The notes under the pieces are model-generated. The model did not search any database, had not been told where the DNA came from, and saw only the letters and a list, made by a program, of their open reading frames with translations. 64,000 bases of DNA. Source: Lentzea fradiae. Lineage in GTDB: Bacteria > Actinomycetota > Actinomycetes > Mycobacteriales > Pseudonocardiaceae. The stretch is taken from NCBI RefSeq assembly GCF_900100955.1, contig NZ_FNCC01000020.1, positions 80,278 to 144,277 of the forward strand, read 5' to 3'. Position 1 is the stretch's first letter, and every line of letters begins with the position of its first letter. Made by a program: the position numbers and the translations under genes. Shown piece after piece: positions 1-8,326 of this stretch.

Positions 1-942
1 GAGCAGGAACGGCCGGTCCACCTCCACGACGACCGGGTCGGAGGGGATCTCCATCGACACGGTGCGGAACATGACGGCGGTGGCCGCGGCGCCTTCGAGG
101 CCCTCCTCGTCCAGGCGCAGGACGGCCTCGTGGATCACGTCGTCGACGAACAGCCGCTGGTCCGGTGACAGCCCGCTGAAGTCGGCGTCGCGGGTGAACA
201 TGCGCTCGACCCCGAGCCGCCGCAACGTGTCCCTGAGGGTGAGCTTGGCCCGGACGTCCAGCCGCGGCAGGGAGAGGTCGAGGCGGGTGACCTCGTGCGC
301 GTCGAACACCGCCGGGGTCAGCGGCTGCTCCAGCGAGACGTCCGGCAGCAGGACGACGGCCTCGACACCGGAGTCTGCGGGCAGCACGACGGTCTGCCAG
401 CCGTCGCGGTGGGCGTAGCGGAACTTCTCGGTGACGTTCATGGTCGGCACGTCCACGTCACCGCCGGGCGCGTGGAACGGCTTCGGCGTCGTCTCGGAGA
501 ACCGGTTCAGCCAGCCCACCTTGAGGTACAGGGCGTTGACGATGATCGCGGCGGCGTCCGAGGGCGGCGGGCTCTCCAGCAGCTCGGGGATGAGGCCGCG
601 GGTGGTCTCGGCGACGTCGGTGTTGACGAGCCTGCGGACCGTCGACGGGTCGGAGAACGCCGTGCGCCGCACCGAGGACGCCAGCGGGAAGCCGGGGTCG
701 AGGGTCAGGTCGTCGTCGGCCCAGAGCGTGTTCGCGACGGCCAGCTCCGGCACGTCGAGGGCGTCGGCCGGGTCGAAGCCCTTCAGCAGCGCGTCCAGCT
801 CGGCGCGGGTCTCACCGCGGGCGGCCTCGCGGGCCAGTGCGAGCGCGCCGGCCACCGAGAAGGGCGACCAGCACGCGTTCGAGGACGGGTCGGGCACGGC
901 GACGCGGTGCAGGTTCAGGGCGAAGTCGGCCTGATCGGTCAC
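1..942 (-). CDS. Serpin family serine protease inhibitor (C-terminus off the left edge)
   Basis: The minus-strand frame is open from a GTG at 942, preceded by GGAGGAG at a good distance, to the window edge, giving 314 residues of a family usually 370-400 long. Serpin landmarks are clear: a strand NALYLKVGW followed by F...T..PF, the motif VIHEAVLRLDEEG, and the small-residue hinge EGAAATAV that inserts into the beta-sheet when a protease is trapped. The reactive-centre loop (about VMFRTVSMEIPSDP) and the DRPFLL strand close the visible part. The loop looks slightly longer than in antitrypsin, so the P1 residue cannot be fixed. No signal peptide is visible, so it may act inside the cell. It follows dgt by 37 bases on the same strand. 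Serpins are sporadic in bacteria, which hints at acquisition. Confidence 0.9.
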   Translation of the reverse strand, partial: MTDQADFALNLHRVAVPDPSSNACWSPFSVAGALALAREAARGETRAELDALLKGFDPADALDVPELAVANTLWADDDLTLDPGFPLASSVRRTAFSDPSTVRRLVNTDVAETTRGLIPELLESPPPSDAAAIIVNALYLKVGWLNRFSETTPKPFHAPGGDVDVPTMNVTEKFRYAHRDGWQTVVLPADSGVEAVVLLPDVSLEQPLTPAVFDAHEVTRLDLSLPRLDVRAKLTLRDTLRRLGVERMFTRDADFSGLSPDQRLFVDDVIHEAVLRLDEEGLEGAAATAVMFRTVSMEIPSDPVVVEVDRPFLL

Positions 943-979
943 AGCGGCTCCTCCGTTGGCGCGGGTCCGGTTCCCGACG

Positions 980-2218
980 CTACGCCGACGCGCGGTGCCA
1001 GGCCACGGCTTGGGCGTCGGTCAGCAGCGCGACCTGGTCGACGACGACGCGAAGCCGTGCGGCGTCCGTGGCCGCGGCCGCGAAGACGGGGCGGAACGCG
1101 GCGTCGAGCAGTTCCGGCCGTTCCACCAGGCGTGTGACCAGCTCGGCGATCAGCTCGCGCTGCGCCGCCTGCATGGCCAGGCGGGCCTGGTCGCTCATCA
1201 CGTACCGGACGGCCATCGCCTTGAGCAGCGCCACCTCCGCCGCCACCTGGCGCGGCACCTCCAGCGACGCGGAGTAGCGCGTCAGCGGCCCCTCGCCGTG
1301 CGCGGCGCGGGTCGCGGTGACGGCGGCGGAGGCGAAGCGGCCCACCAGTTCGCTGGTGAGGTTCTTCAACGCCACCTGCGCGCCGAGCGAGCCGTCGTAC
1401 TCGTGCCCGGTCCAGAAGGCGATCACCGGCAGCGTGACCAGCTCCTCGGCGGCGGCTTCGAGATCGGCGACGGACTCGTCCGAGAACGTCTTGGCGGCGA
1501 GCTCCGCGATGGCGGCGCGCTCGTCGGAACGGGCCAGAGCGCCGAGGCTGATGCGGTGCGCCAGCACGCCGTCCTCGACGTCGTGCACGGAGTACGCCAC
1601 GTCGTCGGACCAGTCCATCACCTGTGCCTCGATGCACCGCTCACGGTCCGGTGCGCCCTCACGCATCCACTCGAACACTTCGACGTCGTCCTCGTACACG
1701 CCGAACTTCACCGTGCCCGGCGTGCGCGGCCACGGGTACTTCGTCGCCGCGTCGAGCACCGCGCGCGTGAGGTTCAACCCGTGCGCGGACTTGGGTTCCA
1801 GACGGGCGAGGATGCGGAACGTCTGCGCGTTGCCCTCGAAACCACCGCACGGGCCCGCGAGCTGGTTGAGCGCCCTCTCGCCGTTGTGCCCGAACGGCGG
1901 GTGCCCGATGTCGTGCGCGAGACCGGCCGTGTCGACGATGTCCGGGTCGCAGCCCAGTTCGCCGCCGATGCCGCGGCCGATCTGCGCGACCTCCAGCGAG
2001 TGCGTCAGGCGCGTGCGCGGCACACCGGTGACCTCCGAGCCCTCACCGGGGCCGACGACCTGGGTCTTGCCCGCGAGCCTGCGCAACGCCGCGGAGTGCA
2101 GCACGCGGGCGCGGTCACGGGCGAACGGCGTGCGGGTCTCGGAGCGGGCACCCGGCAACGCGGCGCTCTTGGGTCCCTCGGGGAGCAGTCGCTCCGCGTC
2201 GTGGCCGGTGTATCCCAT
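980..2218 (-). CDS. dgt: Deoxyguanosinetriphosphate triphosphohydrolase-like HD protein
   Basis: Hydrolyses dNTPs, classically dGTP, to the nucleoside and triphosphate, so it acts in nucleotide pool control. At 412 residues it has the family length. The HD metal site is visible: RTRLTHSLEVAQIGR supplies the first His and AHDIGHPPFGHNGE supplies the HD pair and the conserved HxxxE segment. The ATG at 2218 overlaps the upstream stop as TGATG; a GTG one codon earlier (2221) is equally possible. It is translationally coupled to the DUF218 gene. Mycobacteria carry dgt in the same part of the chromosome, next to dnaG. Confidence 0.93.
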   Translation of the reverse strand: MGYTGHDAERLLPEGPKSAALPGARSETRTPFARDRARVLHSAALRRLAGKTQVVGPGEGSEVTGVPRTRLTHSLEVAQIGRGIGGELGCDPDIVDTAGLAHDIGHPPFGHNGERALNQLAGPCGGFEGNAQTFRILARLEPKSAHGLNLTRAVLDAATKYPWPRTPGTVKFGVYEDDVEVFEWMREGAPDRERCIEAQVMDWSDDVAYSVHDVEDGVLAHRISLGALARSDERAAIAELAAKTFSDESVADLEAAAEELVTLPVIAFWTGHEYDGSLGAQVALKNLTSELVGRFASAAVTATRAAHGEGPLTRYSASLEVPRQVAAEVALLKAMAVRYVMSDQARLAMQAAQRELIAELVTRLVERPELLDAAFRPVFAAAATDAARLRVVVDQVALLTDAQAVAWHRASA

Positions 2219-2892
2219 CACCCGATTTTAGGGAGGTTCAGCTCCTCGAACACGCCGGCGTGGGCCTTCATCAGGCGGTAGTACAGCAAGGCTCCGGTCT
2301 CGCGCTTGATGTAGAACCACTGGGTCTCGCGGGTCTGCACGTTCGGCCCGCTGCGCGTCGGCGACGTCCACGCGCGCAGACCCGCGTCCTCGGCCATCGT
2401 GCGGGCGCGCAGCGAGTGCCACGGGTCGCTGACGATCACGGCGGTCGTCAGGTCGCGTTCCTTCGCCACCGACGCGACGGCCCGCAGCGACCCGAGCGTG
2501 TCCGCGCCCTCGCCGACCTGCAGCACCCGGTCCTCCGGCACGCCGCGCTCCACCAGCCACATCTTGCCGACCTGGCCCTCGGTGAAGTTGTCGCCGGGCT
2601 GACGCCCGCCGGTGGTCGCGATGTAGCTGACGACGCCCTCCTCGTAGAGGCCGAGCGCGTGGTTCAGCCGGGCCTCCAGCACGTCGGACGGGACGCCGTT
2701 GTACTGCGCGGCACCGAGGACGATCGCGACGTCCGCCTTCGTCCAGTCGTCGACGCGCGCCACCTGCCACACCCGGAACGCCGTACCGCCGACCACGAGC
2801 ACACCTATCACTAGCGCCCCGAAGAGGAGGCGCAACACGATCCGGCGAATCCTGGCGAGTGGTCTGAGGGGCGTGGTCCGCACACCACGCAT
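2218..2892 (-). CDS. DUF218 (YdcF/SanA/ElyC-type) membrane-anchored protein
   Basis: A 224-residue protein with one N-terminal membrane segment (about residues 15-37, LRLLFGALVIGVLVVGG) and a DUF218 domain: AIVLGAAQYNG, then EARLNHALGLYEEG, TTGGRQPGD and VIVSDPWHS. SanA/ElyC relatives act at the cell envelope in antibiotic resistance and envelope lipid metabolism, but the reaction is not established for most members. The start is the ATG at 2892, which leaves a short basic N-terminus before the membrane segment. It shares its stop with the start of dgt. Confidence 0.85.
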   Translation of the reverse strand: MRGVRTTPLRPLARIRRIVLRLLFGALVIGVLVVGGTAFRVWQVARVDDWTKADVAIVLGAAQYNGVPSDVLEARLNHALGLYEEGVVSYIATTGGRQPGDNFTEGQVGKMWLVERGVPEDRVLQVGEGADTLGSLRAVASVAKERDLTTAVIVSDPWHSLRARTMAEDAGLRAWTSPTRSGPNVQTRETQWFYIKRETGALLYYRLMKAHAGVFEELNLPKIG

Positions 2893-2943
2893 GGTTCCAG
2901 ACCCGGCCCGGCCGGCTTTGACGCCCCTGCGAGGATCACACCC

Positions 2944-3675
2944 ATGCCCGCTGAGCAGCCCACCATCCTCGCCACCTCCGGCGGCTGGCGCCCCGGTCAC
3001 CGCAGCGCCCTGGAGTTCGGCAAGCTGATCCACTTCGCGCTCGACCTGTCCGGTGTGGAAGGCCGCAGGCCGCGGTTCCTGCACGTCGGCACCGCCGGTG
3101 GCGACCAGCGCGCGATGAACGCGAACGTCGCGGAGGCGGGCGCCATCGCGGGCGTCGACGTGTCGTTCCTCAACCTGTTCACCATGCCGCCGACCGACGA
3201 CCTGGAGAGCTACGTGCTGTCCCACGACGTCGTGTGGGTCGGCGGCGGCTCGGTCGCGAACCTGCTCGCGGTGTGGGACGTCCACGGCCTCGGCCCGGTG
3301 TTCCGCACGGCGTGGGAGGCGGGCGTCGTGCTCAGCGGCGTGTCGGCGGGGTCGATCTGCTGGCACGCGGGCGGTGCGACCGACTCGTTCGGGCCGGACC
3401 TGCGGATCGTCACCAACGGCCTGGGCCTGCTGCCCTACGGCAATGGCGTGCACTACGACTCCGAGGAGCAGCGCCGCCCGAAGATCCACGAGGCCGTCGC
3501 GGCCGGGCTGCTGCCGAAGACGTACTGCACGGACGACGGCGTGGGTCTGCTGTACCGGGGCACCGAGTTGGTCGAAACGGTGACGGAACGTCCGGAATCC
3601 GGCGCATACCTGGTGGTCAGGGACGATTCTTCAGCAACCGCACAGGAGGAAAAGCTCGACACCAGGGTGCTGTGA
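2944..3675 (+). CDS. Peptidase E-like serine peptidase (family S51)
   Basis: 243 residues. S51 enzymes (aspartyl dipeptidase PepE, cyanophycinase) use a Ser in a nucleophile elbow; here it is GVSAGSICWH at about residues 131-140, preceded by the VGGGSVANLLAVW segment. PepE removes N-terminal Asp-Xaa dipeptides, and this member most resembles the stand-alone PepE-like branch, although the substrate is inferred. The ATG at 2944 is 51 bases from the divergent DUF218 start, so the two share a promoter region. The next gene begins 15 bases downstream on the same strand. Confidence 0.85.
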   Translation: MPAEQPTILATSGGWRPGHRSALEFGKLIHFALDLSGVEGRRPRFLHVGTAGGDQRAMNANVAEAGAIAGVDVSFLNLFTMPPTDDLESYVLSHDVVWVGGGSVANLLAVWDVHGLGPVFRTAWEAGVVLSGVSAGSICWHAGGATDSFGPDLRIVTNGLGLLPYGNGVHYDSEEQRRPKIHEAVAAGLLPKTYCTDDGVGLLYRGTELVETVTERPESGAYLVVRDDSSATAQEEKLDTRVL

Positions 3676-3690
3676 GCAGACCGTTGAAGT

Positions 3691-4545
3691 GTGCGCTGGA
3701 CGTTGATCCTATTGCTCGTCGCGGTCGTCTTCGCCGTCCCCGACGCCGCTCCCTGCCGCGCCGGCCACGAGCTGTCGACTGATATATCGCGTGGCCCGGA
3801 CCTCGTCGGCGAACCCGATATATCGCATACCGGCAGTTCCGACGTCGCTTCACTGGTATCCAATATATCAGCTGCTGATATATTGGATATCGCAGCGGCG
3901 GGTGGTGTCTCCGACGTCGCCGTCGCCGTTCTCGACCTGCAGACCGACGAGGTCGTCGCGGAACGGGGCGACAAGCCGTTCTACTCGGCGTCGCTGTCGA
4001 AGCTGATCGTCGCCGTCGACGCGCTGCGCGGGCAGCTGTCCACGTCCGACGAGGACCTGGTTCACCGCGCGTTGAGCCTCAGCGACGACAGCGCGATGGA
4101 CGTGCTGTGGACGCGGTTCGACGGCATGGGCGCCATCGGCCGTGTCGCCGCCGAAGCGGGTCTCACCGGCACGCACGCCCCGGACGACCCGTCGCAGTGG
4201 GGCGAGGTCGTCATCACCGCCAACGACATGGTGCGGTTGTACCGGCACGTGCTCTCCTCACCGGCGCGAGACGCGGTCGTCGGGTCGCTGTCCGCCGCTC
4301 CCGCCGTCGCCGCCGACGGCTTCGACCAGGCGTTCGGCCTGCTCGGCGTCACCGGCGCCTACGCCAAGCAGGGCTGGATGTACTACCTGCCGAGCGACGT
4401 CCACCTGCACAGCGCGGGCGTGCTCGACGACCGGTACGCCGTCGCCGTCCTCACGACGAGCCCGACCGGCAGCTGGACGTCGGCCCGTGAGTCGATCAAC
4501 GCCGTCGTCCAGGCCGTGCTGGCGAAGCTCAGCGTCAGCGGCTGA
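3691..4545 (+). CDS. Secreted serine hydrolase of the beta-lactamase/penicillin-binding fold
   Basis: 284 residues starting at a GTG. Residues 1-25 (MRWTLILLLVAVVFAVP) form a Sec signal peptide. Residues about 30-72 are a low-complexity linker encoded by an AT-rich palindromic block (see the separate entry). The catalytic domain follows: SASLSKL supplies the SxxK nucleophile and base, SLSDDSAMD sits where SDN lies in class A enzymes, and YAKQGW replaces the KTG triad. The triad changes argue against a classical beta-lactamase, and the true substrate is unknown. If the gene instead began near GTG 3903 it would lack a signal peptide, so the long start is preferred. It overlaps the end of the convergent membrane gene by 11 bases. 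Confidence 0.75.
   Translation: MRWTLILLLVAVVFAVPDAAPCRAGHELSTDISRGPDLVGEPDISHTGSSDVASLVSNISAADILDIAAAGGVSDVAVAVLDLQTDEVVAERGDKPFYSASLSKLIVAVDALRGQLSTSDEDLVHRALSLSDDSAMDVLWTRFDGMGAIGRVAAEAGLTGTHAPDDPSQWGEVVITANDMVRLYRHVLSSPARDAVVGSLSAAPAVAADGFDQAFGLLGVTGAYAKQGWMYYLPSDVHLHSAGVLDDRYAVAVLTTSPTGSWTSARESINAVVQAVLAKLSVSG
3781..3895. promoter_or_regulatory. AT-rich palindrome cluster inside the serine hydrolase gene
   Basis: Positions 3857-3889 form a perfect 33-bp palindrome (16-bp arms around one T), with core arm CCAATATATCAGC. Two copies of GATATATCGC lie upstream (3781-3790 and 3817-3826), and a GGATATCGC follows at the right arm. All share the ATATATC core and stand out sharply against the GC-rich surroundings. 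The block is in frame and encodes the linker between signal peptide and catalytic domain. It has the form of a multi-site operator or a protein-binding repeat; function is inferred only from symmetry and repetition. Confidence 0.6.
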
Positions 4546-5389
4546 CCCGCCACGGCCGCTCCCAGGAACCGGTGAACTCGCGCAGCACGAGGATCGCGCC
4601 GATGAGCAGCACGGTCGCCGCCAGGACCAACGCCCCGAACAGCATCCCGGCGGCACCACCGGCGGACACCAGCTCGGCCGCGGCGTACCCGGCCGCGGTG
4701 GGCACGACGATGTACGCGCCGATGTTGCGCCGCCGCGCCGAGCGGACGTCGTCGACCCGCGTGAGCGACAACCCGAGCACCACCGGCGTCAGCGTCACGA
4801 CCAGCCCGAACGCTTCGAGCAGCAGCCACCGCGACGGCGACGTGAACGCCAGCACCACCACCGAGACCGACAGCACGCTCCCCGCGACGACCAGCAGGGT
4901 GCCGAGCACCCGGATCCTCGGGACCAGCGCCGGAGCTGCGGCGTCCGGCACGAGCGGCCCGAACTCGGCGACGACGATCCGGTGCACGAGCAGGCTGGTC
5001 CGCAACGCCAGGACCAGCGCGACCACCACCGGCACCACCAGCGACACCACGACACCCACCGCGAGGGCACCGGGCCTGCCGACCGGCTCGACGCTGAACG
5101 CGAACCAGTAGAACGGGAAGAGCAGCGCGAGCGCGGCACCCTCCAGCACGACGAACACGTGCCGCAGCCGGGCCGCCGGCACCGCGCCGGTCACCCGCCG
5201 CGCCACCAGCCCGCCCGCCACCGGGCACAGGCACAGCATCGCGCCCGTCGCGGCGGTGGCCACGAGCACCTGCGGGGTCCCCGTCTCGGCCACCGCGGCG
5301 GTGAGCACCACCCAGGCCGCCAGGACCACGCCCGCCACGGCCTGCCACGGCCCGCGCTTCCGGAACTCTTCCGTCACGCCCTTTGACAC
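4535..5389 (-). CDS. Polytopic membrane protein of unknown function
   Basis: About 284 residues from the GTG at 5389, with roughly seven or eight hydrophobic segments (for example AGVVLAAWVVLTAAVA, ALALLFPFYWFAFSV, VVVSLVVPVVVALVLAL, GALVLAATVLLIGAILVL) joined by short basic loops. I do not recognise the family. A longer frame reaches a GTG at 5473, but that codon lies in the loop of the glyS terminator hairpin, so it is unlikely to be used. GTG 5377 is a second candidate. No convincing ribosome binding site separates them. Confidence 0.65.
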   Translation of the reverse strand: MSKGVTEEFRKRGPWQAVAGVVLAAWVVLTAAVAETGTPQVLVATAATGAMLCLCPVAGGLVARRVTGAVPAARLRHVFVVLEGAALALLFPFYWFAFSVEPVGRPGALAVGVVVSLVVPVVVALVLALRTSLLVHRIVVAEFGPLVPDAAAPALVPRIRVLGTLLVVAGSVLSVSVVVLAFTSPSRWLLLEAFGLVVTLTPVVLGLSLTRVDDVRSARRRNIGAYIVVPTAAGYAAAELVSAGGAAGMLFGALVLAATVLLIGAILVLREFTGSWERPWRVSR

Positions 5390-5459
5390 GCGGGAACGTG
5401 CCGGAATGTTGCCTCGGCCCGGCGCCGGAGGCCGGTCGCGAGCGAGCTGCGACGACCGA

Positions 5460-5486
5460 ACCCCCTGCGACACCGTCGCAGGGGGT
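5460..5486 (-). terminator. Hairpin terminator downstream of glyS
   Basis: A 12-bp stem (ACCCCCTGCGAC against GTCGCAGGGGGT) with a 3-base loop lies 16 bases after the glyS stop. There is no U-tract, as is common in actinobacterial terminators. Confidence 0.7.
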
Positions 5487-5501
5487 CCGTGGTCGAACGG
5501 G

Positions 5502-6899
5502 TCAGCAGCCGACCAGGCGCGCGGCCAGGTACGACTCCAGCTGGTCCATCGCCACGCGCTCCTGCGACATCGTGTCGCGCTCCCGCACCGTCACGGCGTG
5601 GTCGGTGAGCGTGTCGAAGTCGACCGTGACGCAGAACGGCGTGCCGATCTCGTCCTGGCGGCGGTAGCGGCGGCCGATGGCGCCCGCGTCGTCGAAGTCG
5701 ACGTTCCAGTTGCGGCGCAGCGCCGTCGCGAGGTCGCGCGCCTTCGGCGACAGGTCGGCGTTGCGCGACAGCGGCAGCACGGCCACCTTCACCGGGGCGA
5801 GCCTCCGGTCGAGCTTCAGCACGACGCGCTTGTCCACGCCGCCCTTGGCGTTGGGGGCCTCGTCCTCGGTGTACGCCTCGAGCAGGAACGCCATCATCGG
5901 GCGGCCGACGCCGGCCGCCGGCTCGATGACGAACGGCTTGTAGCGCGAGTTCGTCGCCTGGTCGAAGTACGACAGGTCGACGCCGGAGTGGTTGGAGTGG
6001 GTCGTGAGGTCGAAGTCGGTGCGGTTCGCGATGCCCTCGAGCTCACCCCACTCCTGGCCGCCGAACTTGAAGCGGTACTCGATGTCGACGGTCCGCTTCG
6101 AGTAGTGCGACAGCTTCTCCTTCGGGTGCTCGTAGTGCCGCAGGTTCTCCTTGGACACGCCGAGCTCGGTGTACCAGCGGGTGCGCTCGTCGATCCAGTA
6201 CTGGTGCCATTCCTCGTCCGTGCCCGGCTCGACGAAGAACTCCATCTCCATCTGCTCGAACTCACGCGTGCGGAAGATGAAGTTGCCCGGCGTGATCTCG
6301 TTGCGGAACGACTTGCCGATCTGGCCGATGCCGAACGGCGGCTTCTTGCGGGAGGTCGTCTGCACGTTCAGGAAGTTCGTGAAGATGCCCTGCGCCGTCT
6401 CCGGGCGCAGGTAGTGCAGGCCCTCCTCGGTCTCGACCGGGCCGAGGTGGGTCTTGAGCAGGCCGTTGAACATCTTCGGCTCGGTGTAGGTGCCGCGGGT
6501 GCCGCAGTTCGGGCACGGCACGTCGGAGACGTCGCCCTCGGCGACCTCCTTGCCGGTGCGCTCGGCGTACTCCTCGGACAGCGTGTCCGCGCGGAACCGC
6601 TTGTGGCAGGACTCGCACTCGACGAGCGGGTCGACGAACGCCTCGACGTGGCCGGAGGCGACCCACACGTCGCGCGGCAGGATCACCGACGAGTCGAGGC
6701 CGACGACGTCCTCACGGCCGCGGACCATGAAGTTCCACCACTGCCGCTTGATGTTGTCCTTGAGCTCGACGCCGAGGGGCCCGTAGTCCCACGCCGAGCG
6801 GGTACCGCCGTAGATCTCCCCGCACGGGTAGACGAACCCCCTGCGCTTGCAGAGGCTGACAACGGTCTCAATACGATCGGCGGCCAACGGGAACTCCAT
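5502..6899 (-). CDS. glyS: Glycyl-tRNA synthetase
   Basis: Charges tRNA-Gly with glycine. This is the dimeric class II enzyme: 465 residues, N-terminal KRRGFVYPCGEIYGG and WDYGPLGVELK, class II motif 2 around RNEITPGNFIFRTREFEQMEMEFF, and a C-terminal anticodon-binding domain with PLSRNADLSPKA. The ATG at 6899 matches the N-terminus of mycobacterial homologues; the frame stays open far upstream only as antisense to the TPR gene. No T-box sequence (TGGNACCGCG type) is visible upstream. The position next to smtB-zur matches mycobacteria. Confidence 0.97.
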   Translation of the reverse strand: MEFPLAADRIETVVSLCKRRGFVYPCGEIYGGTRSAWDYGPLGVELKDNIKRQWWNFMVRGREDVVGLDSSVILPRDVWVASGHVEAFVDPLVECESCHKRFRADTLSEEYAERTGKEVAEGDVSDVPCPNCGTRGTYTEPKMFNGLLKTHLGPVETEEGLHYLRPETAQGIFTNFLNVQTTSRKKPPFGIGQIGKSFRNEITPGNFIFRTREFEQMEMEFFVEPGTDEEWHQYWIDERTRWYTELGVSKENLRHYEHPKEKLSHYSKRTVDIEYRFKFGGQEWGELEGIANRTDFDLTTHSNHSGVDLSYFDQATNSRYKPFVIEPAAGVGRPMMAFLLEAYTEDEAPNAKGGVDKRVVLKLDRRLAPVKVAVLPLSRNADLSPKARDLATALRRNWNVDFDDAGAIGRRYRRQDEIGTPFCVTVDFDTLTDHAVTVRERDTMSQERVAMDQLESYLAARLVGC

Positions 6900-6980
6900 C
6901 GGGGGAATCAGATTCGGGGGCTCCAGCGTAGCCGTCACCTCGCGGCCCCGAACGAGCGACCGGGGGCCTACGCTGCACGA

Positions 6981-7658
6981 ATGGAAGACCGGCTGCGAGA
7001 GCTGTGGGACTTCGCCGACCTCGACGGCACCGAGACGAGGTTCCGGGCGCTGCTCGGCGAGGTGGGCACCGACGACGAGCGCGCGGAGGTGCTGACCCAG
7101 CTCGCGCGGATCGAGGGCCTGCGGGAGGACTTCGCCGCGGGTCACCGCCTGGTCGACGAGGCGGAGGTGCTCGTCGCGCCCGACTCGACCGGCCGGGTCA
7201 GGGCTCTGCTCGAACGCGGCAGGCTGCACCGCTCCGGCGGCGACCCGGCCGCCGCCCAGCCGCTGTTCGTGGCGGCGTTCATCCTGGCCAAGACCCGCGG
7301 TGACCTGTCGCTCGCGGTCGACGCCGCGCACATGGCGTCACTGGTGGACGACCCGGAGAAGTGGACGAAGCAGGGCCTGGAGCTGGTGGTGGCGAACCCC
7401 GGCCTGGTGCGCTGGCTCGGCCCGCTGCACAACAACCTCGGCTGGTTCTACTACGAGAACGGCCGCTACGACGAGGCGCTGGAGGCGTTCGAGAAGACGC
7501 CGGAGGCGTACGCGGAGAGCGGCAAGGCCAAGACGCTGCACGCGCTGGGCCGCACCGCCGAGGCCGCCGAGTCCGCGCGCAGGGCGTTGCAGCTGCTCCC
7601 CCACGGCGCGCACGAGGAGTGGGTGCAGGAGATGGAGGCTATCGCCGCCGAGGGGTAG
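6981..7658 (+). CDS. Tetratricopeptide-repeat protein
   Basis: 225 residues, almost entirely helical, with TPR-type repeats: for example LGWFYYENGRYDEALEAFEK (about residues 153-172) and LHALGRTAEAAESARRALQL (about 180-199). TPR proteins are protein-interaction scaffolds and no enzymatic residues are apparent. It is divergent from glyS, 81 bases from its start, and its last 20 bases overlap the end of the convergent monooxygenase-like gene. The specific role is unknown. Confidence 0.85.
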   Translation: MEDRLRELWDFADLDGTETRFRALLGEVGTDDERAEVLTQLARIEGLREDFAAGHRLVDEAEVLVAPDSTGRVRALLERGRLHRSGGDPAAAQPLFVAAFILAKTRGDLSLAVDAAHMASLVDDPEKWTKQGLELVVANPGLVRWLGPLHNNLGWFYYENGRYDEALEAFEKTPEAYAESGKAKTLHALGRTAEAAESARRALQLLPHGAHEEWVQEMEAIAAEG

Positions 7659-8019
7659 CGGGGCCGCCCGCCTCGCCCAGCCGGACGGTGAACGCGTCCT
7701 CGGCGAGCAGGCTCGTGTGCTCCTCGACCTGACCGTCCGCGCTGGTCAGCGTCGGTTCGTACATCGCGGGCTCGTCGGTCAGCGCCTCCGACAGCAACGG
7801 GATGACGTGCTCGCGCACCGGGAACGGCGACATCGCCCGCCGGTAGGCCACCACCGAGGCGAACTCGACGGTGAGCACCCACCTGTCGTCCTCGTCGGTC
7901 GACCGGGCGAGCGTGCCGCGCAGGCAGCCCGGCTGGGCGGTCAGCAGCTTCAACGCCTCCTCGGCTCGCGAGGTGAACGTCTCGGGGTCGGACACGCGGA
8001 AGCGGCACACCAGCAGCAC
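7639..8019 (-). CDS. Antibiotic biosynthesis monooxygenase (ABM)-like protein
   Basis: 126 residues forming a dimeric alpha-beta barrel-type domain: MLLVCRFRVSD at the N-terminus, EEALKLLTAQPGCLRG, then WVLTVEFASVVAYRRAMS. ABM-domain proteins include quinone-forming monooxygenases and many uncharacterised small proteins, so the name describes a fold and not a reaction. It converges on and overlaps the TPR gene by 20 bases and starts 17 bases from the divergent small membrane gene. Confidence 0.7.
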   Translation of the reverse strand: MLLVCRFRVSDPETFTSRAEEALKLLTAQPGCLRGTLARSTDEDDRWVLTVEFASVVAYRRAMSPFPVREHVIPLLSEALTDEPAMYEPTLTSADGQVEEHTSLLAEDAFTVRLGEAGGPATPRRR

Positions 8020-8036
8020 GGTGCAAGGATGGCACG

Positions 8037-8315
8037 GTGACCAACAAGCGCCCCCTGCTGCCCGGCGACGGCCCGCTCGCGCGCGTGCGTCCGGTCGTGG
8101 CGTTCGTGCTCGTGCTCGGCCTGTTCATCACCGGCGTCTGGGTCGGCGGCACGGTCGGCGCGGTGCTGCTCGGAGTCCTGGTGATCGGCGCCTGCGTCCT
8201 GCTGGCGGCGACCTGGAAGGTGCTTTCCCCAGCTCACCGCACATTGCGCGTGGTGGTCCTGCTGGTTCTCGTGCTCATCACCGTAGAATTGGTTGTGAAA
8301 ATCCCTACCAGGTGA
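8037..8315 (+). CDS. Small two- to three-segment membrane protein
   Basis: 92 residues with two or three hydrophobic helices (VVAFVLVLGLFITGVWVGG, AVLLGVLVIGACVLLAATW, VVVLLVLVLITVELVV) and a short basic N-terminus. It resembles the actinobacterial small membrane family DUF6703, from memory only. The start is GTG 8037 with AAGGA upstream. It lies just before the zinc-sensor pair, and the likely promoter of that pair lies inside its 3' end. Confidence 0.75.
   Translation: MTNKRPLLPGDGPLARVRPVVAFVLVLGLFITGVWVGGTVGAVLLGVLVIGACVLLAATWKVLSPAHRTLRVVVLLVLVLITVELVVKIPTR
8284..8289 (+). promoter_or_regulatory. Candidate -10 element for the smtB-zur operon
   Basis: TAGAAT lies within the last codons of the small membrane gene, 38 bases before the ArsR start. 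No convincing -35 hexamer accompanies it. Confidence 0.35.
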
Positions 8316-8326
8316 GGTGCGCCGCC

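Noticed and set aside
5471..5473. GTG 5473 as start of the membrane protein
   Set aside because: It lies in the loop of the glyS terminator hairpin.
6900..6980. T-box leader for glyS
   Set aside because: No TGGNACCGCG sequence or tRNA-binding stem is visible.
5256..7658. 800-residue plus-strand open frame across glyS
   Set aside because: It is antisense to glyS and the membrane gene; its composition is Arg/Ala/Val-rich and only its last 225 residues are the real TPR protein.
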